DNA from: Casuarius casuarius
Taxonomy: Eukaryota > Chordata > Aves > Casuariiformes > Casuariidae
Assembly (NCBI GenBank): GCA_003342895.1
Contig: PTFA01000028.1
Span: forward strand, 4,052,433 to 4,116,432
Direction: 5' to 3'
Length of the DNA: 64,000 bases
How positions within the stretch are numbered: the stretch's first letter is position 1; each line of letters starts with the position of its first letter. A program made the position numbers and the translations under genes. Below are positions 26,683 to 38,330 of this stretch, in pieces. Below the pieces are notes generated by a model. The model was given only the letters and a program-made list of their open reading frames with translations. It did not search any database and was not told where the DNA came from.

Positions 26683-29600
26683 TTTTCCTTCATGAGCCAC
26701 TCAGTTGCTGTTAATCCGATCAGATGAGCCCTGGGTACAGATAGAACAATGTAAATCTGGAGTGTTTCCACTGAGGATGTTAGAGTTACACATAAGTGAA
26801 ACATCAATCCAGTTGAAGTTAAACAAGTATTACTGTTTTCAGCAAAGACAGAATTTCATTCTCTGTTTTAACACTTCTGCTCTTCAGAGGTAGATAGCCA
26901 TGATATCCCTAAATCTAGTGACGATGTCATCCAGAGTTCTTTATAAGATGATTTTCCCTCCCTTCTGATCTTTTTTTACCTTAATTTTTAAAACCAGGTA
27001 GTCACATATTTCTAGAATTAGTGTTATAATTACTATTGCGTATTATTAATAGCTTGTAAATAACCAAAACAATATTGCAACCAATTGATTTTGTTTTACT
27101 GAGTCCTTCTTTTGAAATAAGTCTTTGGCTCTACAGTGTAGGTATATTCAATAAAAATAGCATTCTTTTCTTGTGTGTGGATTTCTCAATCCATGTAGAA
27201 GCTGCAGCTTAGGCTCTCTGATATTTTCCTAGACATTATTAATACTGTTATATTTTAAAATAATATTGGGGATTGAATATGTTCTTTTACTGTTCTCTTG
27301 TTTCCTGACAATTTGTTTGTCTGATCTACATGAAACATAATCCATATTCCAACAGGAAATAAAAGTGTGGGGAAATTTTAGCCTTTATTTTTCCTCTGTT
27401 CAGAAACTGAAAATTTACCTGGATAAATAGCAGCTGAGGATTACTTTGAAAATTTTAAAATATATGAAGGATTTGTGAAAAACAAAGCTATTTCTATATA
27501 ACTGAAGTATTCTAAAAGAGATGCTAGTGATCTGTACAACAGGAAATCAAAACCAATTTACAGGAAAAACACGCTCAGTAGGAGGAGCTGACATTCATCT
27601 AGTGAAATCTGAACTTTCTGCCTAAACTTGACATGTTGAAATAAACCTGATTTGCTGTGGTTCTGATTTCAGCTTTATTCATCTCTGAGATGTGTATATT
27701 CACTGAGACAATGATTTTATTGCCTTTATTATGTATAGTTTGTTAGGCTAATGAAGGGTATTCTCTCTTTTTCTCCATCGCAACAGGAAACAATATTGAT
27801 TGCGGACATTTTTTTTTTTAACAAAAGCCTAGCTGCAATACAATGCATCATGTAAATTTAGTTGTACTAAAAGCCGGTCAGGATATGTTTTCAGCAAACC
27901 TTTTGTACAAGAGCTTCAGTATGCCTTCACTCTCAGGACCTTAGAGTTAGTGACATTTCCACTGAGTAGCTGCTTTGATATTTTCATTGACCTTCAGAAA
28001 AATACTTTGAATATTTTTCTTCTCATCCTCTGTTTTTCACAGTATTTCTCATTCTTTTTAGTGATGCTTCAAATCTCTAGCTTTCATTTAATTGCCTTTA
28101 CTGTAATAGATTTCTCTTCTATTGTTCCTCTCAGAAAATACTAGCCTGGCATAGACACATTAAACTAACTGAAATGGGTTTTTTTTTGCCAAGGTACAGT
28201 GTGTACTTTTTTGAATCAACTAGTTTTGGTGGCGTACTTTTCAGAAGTGTGTGGGCATAGACATGTCTACCTTTGACATTGTTTTACCTTTGTGAAAATG
28301 CTGTTCTCAGGTACATCTTTCGGAGAGGGCAAGTAAAATAAGATACTAAAGAATTTAACCGATACTAGATTTGACAAGACATAACTGTCATAACTTAAAG
28401 CAATGGCTAGTTTGCACTGGTGCTCTAGGAAATGTGCAGCCCATGGCTATGTCATCTTTCAGTTTCTAAAATTCTCCATTTTGAAGTTAATATATATTTT
28501 TACTTCTCTAATTACACATGCTCAAAGTAATTGACAGGGACAGAGGCAGTTGCTGTACATAGTCCATGTAAAATCAAACTACTCAGAAGTGGAGGACAGA
28601 CTTTTCATATTCTGCTGAAAGGTCTTGCTGATAGCAATAGTAAATACATTTATTCTTTATTAGGCATTTTTCAGTTGAATATTGTTTGGTAGATACATTT
28701 CAAAGTGCTGGTAGATACATTTCGAAGTGCTGATTCAATTTTCCTGTATATGTTTATTCAACTGTTGTCTCTCCTGTAGTTTGTAATTGCAAACCTTTTT
28801 TCTCCCTAGCAAGGATGAGCCAAGGATTTAGAGGCTATTGTCCAAAGTCCCTTTAATTTGGAGGAAGTTCAGATTGTACGCAGACTTTGTTTTTCTGTAA
28901 ACTTATGTTTAATTATATAGGACTCTACTACTATGCTGGAAAGGCAGCTGTCACTGTGGTCTGTGTTTGGTTGCCAAGCTATTAGTCAGTCAGTCTCCCT
29001 TGATTATGGAGGCTTTGTAACTTCTTTGTCATTTCTCTGTTGTTTTCCTTAACTTGAAATAATCATCTAGACTAAATAAGCACAAGCCTTTTTCTCTGAA
29101 TAGGAAATCATGATGGATCTCATTTCCACTCTACCTTCTGCAGGACAGTTTCTATCATCAGGTATGTTGTTATAAAATCTGAACTCCAGGTGTATATAAA
29201 TGAGTGAGATTTACCTCAATTGTACCTTTTTACACAGTCACTTGGGTTTTTTCACAATGTACTGAGCACTTGCAGGTTTTTTTTTTGAATACATGACAAA
29301 GGTTTTGTTGAAGTTTATTTTTGTGCTTGCAAACAAACTGCTTCTCCAAATAAATTCACTTGCAAAAAGATATTCCTCCTAATTTTCTTGTAGTCTTTCC
29401 TTTAGATGTCACCATCATCTTTACTTTTTCTCTCAACCATATTTTTTACAGCTTTGCATATAGGGGGGAATTATACTGTTTGCTTCACTGTGTTGAGTTA
29501 TGATTTCTTTGAATGGTATTACTGTGAAGTTTGCTTTTTTGTTTTTTCTTCAGTCTGGATGTATTAGTCTGCCTCCAGAATTGACTATGAATGGGCTTAG

Positions 29601-30331
29601 AAGTGAAATTTAATCTAATATTTGTGGGAGGTCTGTGTTGCTGATCTGTTAAATAAGCAAAGATGTTTGAATGAAAGCAGTCTCTTTAGTTTGTTCTTTT
29701 AGTATATATAGTGCTTTAACAGTGATTTCTGTATGGGAAGGAAGAGGAATGGAAATGGAAAGGCCTTAATGGAATCCTGTAATCCCTTGCGTTTAAGTTT
29801 TGAATGAGAACTGTTAGGACTCTAAACTCACTTTTTTTTTTGTTATGACATCAGGTATTTATTTGTAAGTAAAGAATATGAAATGAGCCATAGTATGATA
29901 TTCAAATGTTATTCAATTGCAAGCTTCTAAACTTTTTGTGGTACAATTTCCTTTAAGCAAATTTGAGTCTACTGATAACAGATATACTTGTCTCAGTTAT
30001 TTCTCACAGACCCAAACGTAATGCTTTATATTTGGTGGTTGTTGTATTCTGATAAATAGTAGACATAAAAGAAAGTTCAGACATGGCTGTGTGATGAAGT
30101 TGCTATATGCAGTATTACGAGCTATTGTATACATTACTACGTTACAGTAGCTTGGGGGGTTTCTAGAGTTGAGCATCAGAGAATCATATAAGTGTCCTTG
30201 GAGAGTTACGATAGGACGCCATTCTGGTATGTGTTTTCTTTCCCCTTCTAAGTACATTATTTCTGCCCTAAATGTTTAGCTGGCTCATCATTACTCTCTT
30301 CTCACTCTAGTACCCAGTGCTACTTCTCATC
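26683..30331. other. Non-coding DNA, no gene recognised
   Basis: No coding region or defined transposon is visible. A homopolymer T run lies at about 27809-27819, another in 29279-29286, and a 22-bp tandem duplication at 28688-28731. Confidence 0.6.
28688..28731 (+). repeat. Tandem duplication, 2 x 22 bp
   Basis: Two adjacent 22-bp copies beginning ggtagatacatttc, at 28688-28709 and 28710-28731, differ at a single position (caaag against cgaag). Confidence 0.9.
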
Positions 30332-30375
30332 TTAGGATGATAGGAAAATTCAGGTTGGAAGGGATCTCAAGAGGT

Positions 30376-30675
30376 CTATAGTCCAACTTCCCACTCAAAA
30401 CAGGGGCAGCTGTGAGATTGGATTAGGTTGCTCAGCGATTTATCTAGTCTGGCCTTGACTGCACAACCTGCAACCAGGGATGCAGACTGCACAACCCCTC
30501 TGGGCAACCTGTTCCACTGCTTGACTGGCTTCATGGTGACATTTTTTTCCTTGTATCCAGTCTGAATCTCTCTTGTTTCAATTTCTGTAGGTTGTATCTC
30601 ATCCTCCCACCGTGCACCACTGTGAAGAGCCTGGCCTCTCATAGGTATTGGAAGACTGCTATTAGATCTGCCCAA
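30376..30675 (-). pseudogene. CR1 ORF2 C-terminal fragment
   Basis: The minus-strand frame contains KQWNRLPRGVVQSASL followed by KARLDKSLSNL. This corresponds to the conserved ORF2 C-terminal stretch of CR1 elements, where a WNRLP motif is followed by a hydrophobic VVxSxSL segment. The ORF track of this frame is open for 99 codons, but it is only the tail of ORF2 and is out of frame with the next preserved segment upstream in the element. It is a dead remnant, not a host gene. Confidence 0.85.
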
Positions 30676-30776
30676 AGCCTCCTCTTCTCCGGGCTGAACA
30701 AGCCCAGTTCCCTCAGCCTCTCCTCACAGGGCAAATGCTCTAACCCCCTGACTGTCTTGGGGGCCCTCTGCTGAAT

Positions 30777-30965
30777 TCAGTCAAATTTATGAAAGTCTTT
30801 CGTGTATTGGGGGACCCAAAAATGGACACAGTGTCCTAGATGCAGTCTAACAGTTGTTGAGTAGAGGGGAGTAATCACTTCCCCCCACCTACTGGCCGTG
30901 CTGCTGTTGACACAGATGAGGATGCTGTTAGCCTTCTCTGCTGCCCGGGTGCACTGCTGGCTCAC
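30777..30965 (-). pseudogene. CR1 ORF2 post-RT fragment
   Basis: The minus-strand frame reads CTRAAEKANSILICV and then STTVRLHLGHCVHFWVPQY. This matches the CR1 ORF2 region just after the catalytic RT core, with its AAxKANxIL and LVRPHLEYCVQFW-type motifs. It keeps 62 codons open. A frame change separates it from the C-terminal piece at 30376-30675, and no catalytic RT residues remain, since the element is truncated upstream. Confidence 0.88.
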
Positions 30966-31190
30966 ATCCAGCTCACTGTTGACTAAGACCCGCAGGGCCT
31001 TTTCTGCAGACCTGCTTCCTTGCCAGTCAGTTCCCTGCCTGTATGGTTGTAATGGGTTCTTCCTTCTCTGGTGCAGGAATTTGCATTAGTCCTTGTTGCA
31101 TTTCATGTGGTTCATGTCAGCTCATTCCTCCAATCTGCCTGGGTCCCTCTGGATGACAGCCCTGCCCTCAAGCATATTGACTGGTTCCCT

Positions 31191-34184
31191 GAGGAGACCA
31201 ATTGCCTCCCTTTGGACATGGAATTAGGCAGAACTGAAATCACTGATATTCTTCCCTGCCTGGTGTTGTGCCTTCTATTTTATCAGTTAGTTTGTTTATT
31301 TGGGGCTGGAGTAATATTTAGATGCAGCTTTTTCTAATGGGTAGTGGAACAATGGAGGTGCTATCTCCACTCTGCTCCTTGCTTTCTGGCTCTTTTCCAT
31401 TCCTTGCCGTCACTGCCATACTGTAGCTAATCACACTGTAGGCCTTAGGTTTCAAACACTGCATCGAGAACCTTGCTTTTATTTGTCTGTGAAATGTTTA
31501 GTACACATATTGTACAAATATTGGGTCAAACTGTGAACTCCCTGCTGATATTGGTGAACGCTTACTCATAGAGTTAGCATCACTGGCTTCAACAGCTTAA
31601 AGAATGTACATATTAGGGAGTTGATCCTATCAGTCTCTATTCATGCAGACAGTTCCATATTTCAAATGCGAAGTCAAAGGGCATGACACAACCAAGACAA
31701 GTTGGATCCAGTCCTTAATAAAACTATATAGACAAACTCCAGACACATTCCAGGGAGAGAGGATTTTTCAGGCAAGAAAGGAACTCCTTGAAGATGTGAT
31801 TTTTCAAAATCAGTTTCAGTAACAGTGAAGCTCAAATCTGGTTAGGAAGACATGAGGGAGGATAAATGGCATTAGGGGATTTAGACTTATGAGCAGTGAG
31901 AACCACTTCATCTAGCCTTTACTGAATAGTGAGCAACATGGACCAGATCTTAAACATCACGAGCATGGAAGCGTCATGCAAATTTCTTTTCCCAATTTTG
32001 CTATCCCTAGTAACTTACCCCTTATAAGAAAACAGTTTTGATTCCTTTAAAATATTCAGTAGGAAAAAAAATCCTAATAGTTTTATTAACAAATATTACA
32101 GAAGTCCCCAGCATTTGAGCATGACACTGGTTTCTGTTTATTTCTTTATTTGGGGTAGGAGGGACAACAGATGAAACATAATAGATGTTTTATTTGTATG
32201 CTAAATTTGCTGAATTTGTTGAATTTACTTCTAGAGAGTCTCTGAAATAGCTATGTAATCAAACATATCTTGGAGAAACTTGCCCTTAGACCTACTTGCA
32301 TAGTAATACTTTCTCTAAGCCAATAGTATCAGTCCAAGTTTATTACACAATACAGTTTTCTGCTCTCTGCTCCAGCTTTTGTATTTCACAGTGGGAGCAC
32401 TGCAGTGGCCAGGATAAGATATAACAAAGCTGAAAACATTTTAACTGTGGGTATGTTCATATTGCAGACAATGAAAAGAACAGCAGTATAAATTAAACTA
32501 GCTTTAAAATAATTAATCCTGGTAACACTGTAGCCACACAGGAATTAAAACAACCATGAAGCAAGGTAAATACATGTGTGCTGTAACTTCAATATAGATC
32601 CGTAATACTAGACTCTCTACAATGGCATTTAACACAGATCTGTCATCTATATTCATTGTGGCATCCAATTTTAAGAGAGCCTACACTATTCTTAAAGGAA
32701 GGTAAGCATCTGTAGTAGGTAGGCAACAGGACCCAGAATCTGGCAGCATCTGAATAGATGGCAGATGTCAGGAGATTAGTTGTCATTAGTAGATGTCAGT
32801 AGAGCAATTGTTCACTGCACTATCAAATTTGGGTGCCTAAATCCGCCTTGCATGTCGTAGTAGTAAGTCTGAATATGATCTTGTGATTCTCTTGCTCTGT
32901 GCCAGATAGACTTGTGTTGCAGTGGAATGAGAAAAAGAAAAGATAGAAAATAATTTCCACTCGTCACAAAAATTTGAGGGAAAATTCCTTCTTCTATTTG
33001 GGAGAGAGAAAGAGCAAGATCTTTCAGTGGCTTCTCCATAGCTGTTTGTTGCAGGGTTGTCATTACTGTTGAGTTTCTCCTCATGGGTTCCTGGTATCAC
33101 CATTTCTTTTAAGATCCTTCCTATCTTGTGCACTACAATGTAACTTCTAGAGGCTTTGTCCCTGGAAATAGACATTGTGCATGTATGTGACACCAAAATC
33201 TATCTCTTTTCCTGAGTTAGCATTTCTTGAAATACTTAGCTGCATTAACAGCATTAGGTCCTTCCATAAATGGTGAGAAAGTAAGGAGAGTCAGTTCCCC
33301 CTCTGAATTTCCACGCTGATTGAGTTAATTTCCACTTTGATTCACCAGCCTTAGAGGCGGTCTGTTTAATGCCAGACACTGTCCCCTGCCCTTTACAGGC
33401 CATGAAATCTGCAATTTACCATTTTTGACTTTTGATTCTATCCAGTGCTGGGGACTCATGAAGATTCACTGCAGATGCAATGAATTGAAAGTCACATTTA
33501 CACCCTTATTAGGTGTACTTATCATGCCATTCTCCTTAGCTGGCAGAACTGAATGGTTACTAATAATCTATCTGCCTGGCTAATTGTACGAGTGCAGTAC
33601 ATGTGTCTTTTCTGCTGAGTAGCTGTGGGTGGGCACTGAAAGCAAAATGTTATGTCTGCTGGCATTGCACAAAGAATGGTTTCAGCACTACTGTACAAGT
33701 TTGTCTCATGTTTTGGCAGAGTGAGGCTTATTTTAGCATAGCATTGTTCTCAGAGTTCTACAGTTATGGGTCAGAGGATAGATTTGTTCAGAGCTTTTCC
33801 AGTGTTTTATGACTTCCCCAAAATTACTTTTTCATCTGGCATCTTTCATGCTTGTTCTTCATCAAAAGTGATTATTTTTAATGGGAAAATATGAAGAGAA
33901 TCCTTTCAATTGCATTATTTGAGCATAAGAAAGGAGTTTCTCCCACCATTAAAAAATGAAACTTTTTTCCACTTGTGTCCTTTGAAAAGCCCTTACACTT
34001 TTTCACTGTGGCTGTTTTGATTCAGCATTCACAATTAAAGCAAATGTAGCCTGAAATGAACGGTTTGATATAGATATGGGTGTTAGACAAGAATGCATTC
34101 CCTCACTTCTTCTCTTTATCACTGCCATTTACTTTGCCAGGAGAAAAATTGAAGAAGAAAAGAGGAATTGCATGTTAGCAAACT
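31191..34184. other. Non-coding DNA, no gene recognised
   Basis: No gene can be supported. At 31525-31630 there is a possible ancient sauropsid repeat (cttactcatagagttagcat followed by cactggcttcaacag). At about 32826 a gggtgcctaaatccgcc motif is reminiscent of another old sauropsid repeat. Overlapping minus-strand frames at 32812-33196 resemble nothing known. Confidence 0.55.
31525..31630. repeat. Possible ancient sauropsid interspersed repeat
   Basis: The order of blocks 'aactccctgctgatattggtg', 'cttactcata' and 'catcactggcttcaacag' resembles an old sauropsid repeat whose consensus-like form alternates 'cttactcacatgagtaa' with 'cattgacttcaatgg'. Identification rests on memory of that pattern and the copy is heavily mutated. 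Confidence 0.3.
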
Positions 34185-34185
34185 T

Positions 34186-34243
34186 AAGCTTTTCTGAGTG
34201 GCTTTAGCTTTTTTCTGAGCGGCTTTAGCTTTTTTCTGAGCTC
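34186..34243 (+). repeat. Tandem repeat, 21-bp period
   Basis: The phrase ttctgag(t/c)ggctttagctttt recurs with its ctgag core at 34194, 34215 and 34236, giving a 21-bp period and a little under three copies. Copies differ at single positions. It sits just upstream of the non-CR1 LINE relic, with no visible link to it. Confidence 0.85.
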
Positions 34244-34389
34244 AGCTTACATGCAAAAATGACCATGATTCCCGATCATTGTACTGAAGATGAAACAAAT
34301 GATCAGTTATGAAAACAAAATTTCTTCAATTAAAAACCTCAGCAAGTCCTATCACAAGGATGACAAAAGAACACAAAAAGCAAGTCAAT

Positions 34390-34885
34390 TTATATAGTTG
34401 GTAGTAACATATAATTCAGTAGGGATACCCAGGAGAAGAAAATGATGCAAGTAGACATTATGAAAACTAAGCATAAACCAAGACTTAGTTATTGAAAAAT
34501 CTACAACCCAGACATATGTTCAGTTAAATTATTATTTCTGCCTTAATTTATGGAAATGAACTCTGGAAATCCACTACAGCAGTAGATAGGCATCCAGATG
34601 CGTTAGAAAGAAAGTGCCTAAGACAAATAATTGGTATTAAATGGAATAAATTTGTAATGTGTGACATGACCAGTCAGAAATTTCAACATTCCTTTATCTC
34701 TAAAGTTATCTGTAAAAGAAGATGGAAATACCAGGGATACGTTTTAAAAATGTTAGGTATACCAGAAGGCAATTGAAGGAACATGTAAATGGGTCTGAAT
34801 GAAAGAACCTTTATGAAAAAACACATTGAGAAAGAAACCTAGGAGCAGAGAGAAAATACTAAGAACAGTCCATCTGAGAAATAGC
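34390..34885 (+). mobile_element. Relic of a non-CR1 LINE: RT C-terminal region
   Basis: The frame open from 34528 to 34773 (82 codons, ends at TGA 34774) reads ALIYGNELWKSTTAVDR, then LERKCLRQIIGIKWNK, then KRRWKYQGYVLKM. These match the region downstream of the RT core in a widespread group of non-LTR retrotransposons, where an LLYGxExW motif is followed by KCLRRILxIxW and RRxxxxGHVLRM. With frameshifts, a VGSNI phrase upstream (near 34400) fits the YLGS motif of the same RT, and ERNLGAERKYWEQ-like residues downstream (about 34823-34870, one stop replaced) fit the element tail. CR1 lacks this order of motifs. The clade may be RTE-like, but I cannot settle that by eye. The copy is broken by frameshifts and stops. 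Confidence 0.72.
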
Positions 34886-35384
34886 TTTGTTAATACCCTA
34901 AAAATCTTTTGGAAGCCTGCAAATATTTCATATTCTCAGCTGGCTTTGCTGGCTTGTTTATTTTCATTTGTATACTCTTGGATATTACTTGTGTGGATAT
35001 TTTTGAGTATGGTTTCCACTCTCTGAGCAGGGTTTTCATTAAAAATGAACACAATTTATGAGGTACAGAAAATTTCAATAACCATAACTGGAATAATATA
35101 ATACAAAATTCTCTGTGCTGTCAACAGAAACAATGTTGGACAGGTATCTTTTGGGCAATACACTGCTTTGGAAAACAACTACATTGCAAATTTATTGAGA
35201 TATCTTAATAAAATGTGTATTATATTAATAATAATCACAAAATTAACTCTTTCTGGAGGCTAAGGGAAACAGTGAAAGGCACTGAACACACATTTTGCTG
35301 ACAAACCAGTTAGGGCTGAACTTGGCAAGATGTTGAATACTCTCAGCTTCCAATAAAAGCTCATGGCACTTTAACACATTTGTT

Positions 35385-35815
35385 GATTATGAAGCTAGAG
35401 GGGACCTTTGTAATCATCTTGTCTGACTGTCTCCATTCTGTAGGCTATGAGTCTTCCTTTAATTAATTGCTATGTGAACTTGAGTATATCTTTTAGGCAA
35501 ACAACAACCTCAGCCTTTCAAGGACAGAAAACTCATCCCACTGCAGTTTTTGGAAGTTGCTTGAACAGTTAAGTATCCAGTTAAAATGTTAGGCCTATTT
35601 ATTTAGTCTTATCTAGTGTGCAGCTTTAGCCATTGGTTCTTGTCTTCTCCAGATATGTTGGCGTTAATCAGATCACATTTATTCCTTCTTTTGGAAAAGA
35701 GATTGAGCTTTTCTAGTCTTTCATGACAAAATGTGCTTTTTAACATTTTGAGGACTTTTATGGCCTTTCTTTGAACACTCCGATTTTTCAGCACTACTGA
35801 ATATGAGAGGCACAG
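35385..35815 (-). mobile_element. Very old CR1/L3-like LINE fragment, minus strand
   Basis: On the plus strand the block starts with aggggacctttgtaatcatc and runs through agccattggttcttgtcttc, gattgagcttttctagtctt and ggcctttctttgaacactcc. This is the order expected for the antisense 3' part of an old CR1/L3-type element, as in turtle and crocodile genomes. It is more diverged than the copies at 30332 and 36870. No ORF2 frame survives. Its 5' side in the element fades near 35815. Confidence 0.75.
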
Positions 35816-36869
35816 TATTCGTATCTTTGCAGTTCATAGCCGCTCCTCTGGGTAGTGAAAAGGTTTCACTTTTTATCAGAATAGCAACAATGTCTTTATT
35901 TCTAACTTCTTCTCATCCTGAATTCTAAAACTTCACCAATTCTATCCTGGTATAGCCTATTATAAAATACAGTATGTTTTAGAGTGTGGAAAAATATGCT
36001 GGTTGATCAGAATAGTTTTTGAGTAATGCTCGTCTAAATAGGACTACCAGATCACTTTAAAAAAATGGTATTTTAAAGGAAAGTGAGGCTTAGCGTGGGT
36101 TTAAACGTTTTACTGTTCATAAAATCCCATGTTATAATACAAACTAGTCACAATGCTTGCACTAAAAAAAAAGCATTTCAGAACTTCCAAATACCACATA
36201 GATTGTTAATATTTAATGCCTTTCAAAAATTAAAAGGATTGTGTATTGCTAAAATCTTTATTTTTCTATATGCAGCTTAGCCAAATGGCGTCTTTATAGT
36301 TGTTTTATTTACTACTGTTCAAAGACAAGCACTTAATTTAATTTGCACTTTAAATCAAGCAGTTATTCTGTGGTAATTATGGCCCGTGTTCAGGTTTCAG
36401 TAACTATTTAAAAGAATCATGAAGAAAAATGCACTGATCTCAAGAATCTCTATGGTATAGGGTGCAAGTATGTACTTTTCCACTGGAAGGCCATGTTGGT
36501 TTTTTTACAATGCGTGATTGTCTTTAGAGGATTCTTCTTTAGTACAGTTCTTGTTAACAGTTCACATGAACATTTGCCTGCTTCTTTAAATAGTACTCAA
36601 ATTCATGATTGCATACCAAGATGCCTGGGCTGCTTCCCTTTGAACTGATTTGTGCAACTGCAATTACTGACACTTCAGGCCATTGTCCAAACCGTCTCTT
36701 GATGCCGTTTACCTAAGACACAAGACAGCTTGAGTTTGAACCAAAGCCAGAATAAATCAATTGTAAGACCACTAACTTAAAAGAAGCTGGATCAAGGCCT
36801 TGGTGACAGCCTGAGCGACAGATGGCAATCATTGGTTTAAATAGATTTGATTGCCTCTCATACACACAA

Positions 36870-37140
36870 TGGATGATGTTGGCAGGGACTGCTGGAGATC
36901 GTGTAGTCTAGTCCCCCTGCTCAGGCAGGGTCAACAAGAGCAGGTTGCCCAGGACCGTGTCCAGTCAGATTTTTAATATTTCCAAGGATGGAGACTGCAC
37001 AACCTGCCTGGGCAACCTGTGCCCGTGATTGCCCACTATCACAGTAAAAAAGTTTTTTGTTATGTTTAAATGGAACTTCCTTATCTCACTGTTTATTGCC
37101 TTGGTCTGCCCTTTGTTTTCTGAAGGTTGTGATGGAAATA
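36870..37140 (-). mobile_element. Avian CR1 3'-end fragment, minus strand
   Basis: The plus strand reads ctggagatcgtgtagtctag, cccctgctcaggcagggtca, gagcaggttgcccaggaccg, ccaaggatggagactgcaca and gtttaaatggaacttcctta. This is a well-known antisense avian CR1 3' region with little decay compared with its neighbours. The element is strongly 5'-truncated at about 250 bp. It ends close to the start of an older CR1 fragment in the same orientation. Confidence 0.9.
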
Positions 37141-37143
37141 CCT

Positions 37144-37740
37144 AATCTTGCTGAGTAGGACTGGAAAGGATCTCAGGAGATAAGTTTTGGCATCTCCTTG
37201 CCCCAAGGCCAGATAAATTCTACTTAAATAATTCCTCAGAGATATTTGTCTAACCAAATGTGTATTAAAAGTCCTGCAGTGATGAAGAGTTCACAGTCGT
37301 CTTAGGCAATGTGTCCCCGTGCTTTTCCTCTGAGAACCTTTTCCTAATGTTTAAACTAATCTCCCTTACTGCAGGTAGTCCATTGCTTCTTGTCTGTTTG
37401 TACAGGCATGGAGAACAGTTGTTATTTCTTTATGGAAAACTTGTGCATATTTTAAGATTGTTCTCCTGATCCCATCAGTCTTCTCTAGACTAAATCAATC
37501 CAGTTCTTTCAGTTTCCTTTCATATGTTATCTTTCCTAAGCCTCTGATCTTCCAAGATCCTTTGAGCTTTTTTCTAAAAGAATCGCACCTTTCTTCAGAT
37601 AGTGTGCAGCATTCAACACGGTACTCCTACTGAAGCCATACTAGCATTTAGTAGAATGGATGATTTCATTTGTCTTGCATATGAAGATCCTGTTTACTCT
37701 CCTTTATGTGCATGCATTCCATATGCTAATCTATTCCTGC
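37144..37740 (-). mobile_element. Old CR1 LINE fragment, minus strand
   Basis: Recognisable antisense CR1 phrases appear in order: actggaaaggatctcaggag, attcctcagagatatttgtc, aaccttttcctaatgtttaa, cccttactgcaggtagtcca, cttctctagactaaatcaat and gcattcaacacggtactcct. They span the 3' end back to the ORF2 C-terminal region. The level of decay places it with an older, broadly sauropsid CR1 group. No reading frame is preserved. Confidence 0.78.
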
Positions 37741-38094
37741 ACATGAGTTTGGATTTAATTTGAGAATAGCAGTGCACAATGTAAAATAAAATTGCAAGCA
37801 ATTGTGCTTGCAGAATGCTCCTCTGTTCTGTCACCTTATGCTGTATAAATGCAGCTTAGGGTTTTTCATGGTAAGTTCTTTGATATGTGGCTTATGATTT
37901 ATATGTATTTGAACTTCTCAGAAATAAGGTACCAGTATTCATAGGATATCTGGACATAAAAAAGTCTGAGGACCAGTTACCTCTTTTGTGGATAGATTGT
38001 GAGAGAATGCTGCTGGCTAACTGAATCATGCTACTTAGTATTCTCTGAATATTAAGTGTGGAACTCTCTGTCAATTTAAACAGAGCAATAAACA

Positions 38095-38330
38095 TAAGGG
38101 GCTTAGCAAATAAGACCTACAAGAAAAGTTTGCAAGCACTGGTGTTCCTTAATTTGAAGAAAAGGAAACTGAGGGGGAACAGTGATATTTGCAAATGTGG
38201 AAAAGAGTATTAAATGGGGGGCAAGCCAATTAATTTAATCAGTCTATAAGGACGGATCAAAAAGTAAAGGAGTAATCTGCAAACACTGAGAAATTTAATT
38301 TAAGTATGCAGACAAGCAATCTGTGATTGT
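38095..38330 (+). mobile_element. Old CR1 LINE fragment, plus strand
   Basis: The run aatttgaagaaaaggaaact-gaggggga, then gatatttgcaaatgtggaaa and aaagtaaaggagtaatctgc follows the sense-strand CR1 order: 'agtttgaagaagagaagactgaggggggac', 'tttaaatatgtaaaaggg' and 'agtaatgggcttaatctgca'. The 3' terminal part beyond about 38330 is not recognisable. Strongly decayed, with no open frame. Confidence 0.6.

Larger units (their letters stand above)
30332..31190 (-). mobile_element. CR1 LINE, 5'-truncated, minus strand
   Basis: Read on the plus strand, the block opens with the reverse complement of a CR1 3' end (gttggaagggatctcaagag) and continues with phrases typical of antisense CR1: gggcaacctgttccactg, cctcctcttctccgggctga, ttccctcagcctctcctcac and cctccaatctgcctgggtcc. 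On the minus strand it therefore covers the end of the RT domain, the ORF2 C-terminus and the 3' end. CR1 is a non-LTR retrotransposon copied by target-primed reverse transcription and is normally 5'-truncated, as here. The CR1 match fades near 31190, inside the RT region. The terminal octamer-like repeats expected at the 3' end are degenerate (aggatgatagg). This is one of the two clearest elements in the window and looks moderately old. Confidence 0.93.
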
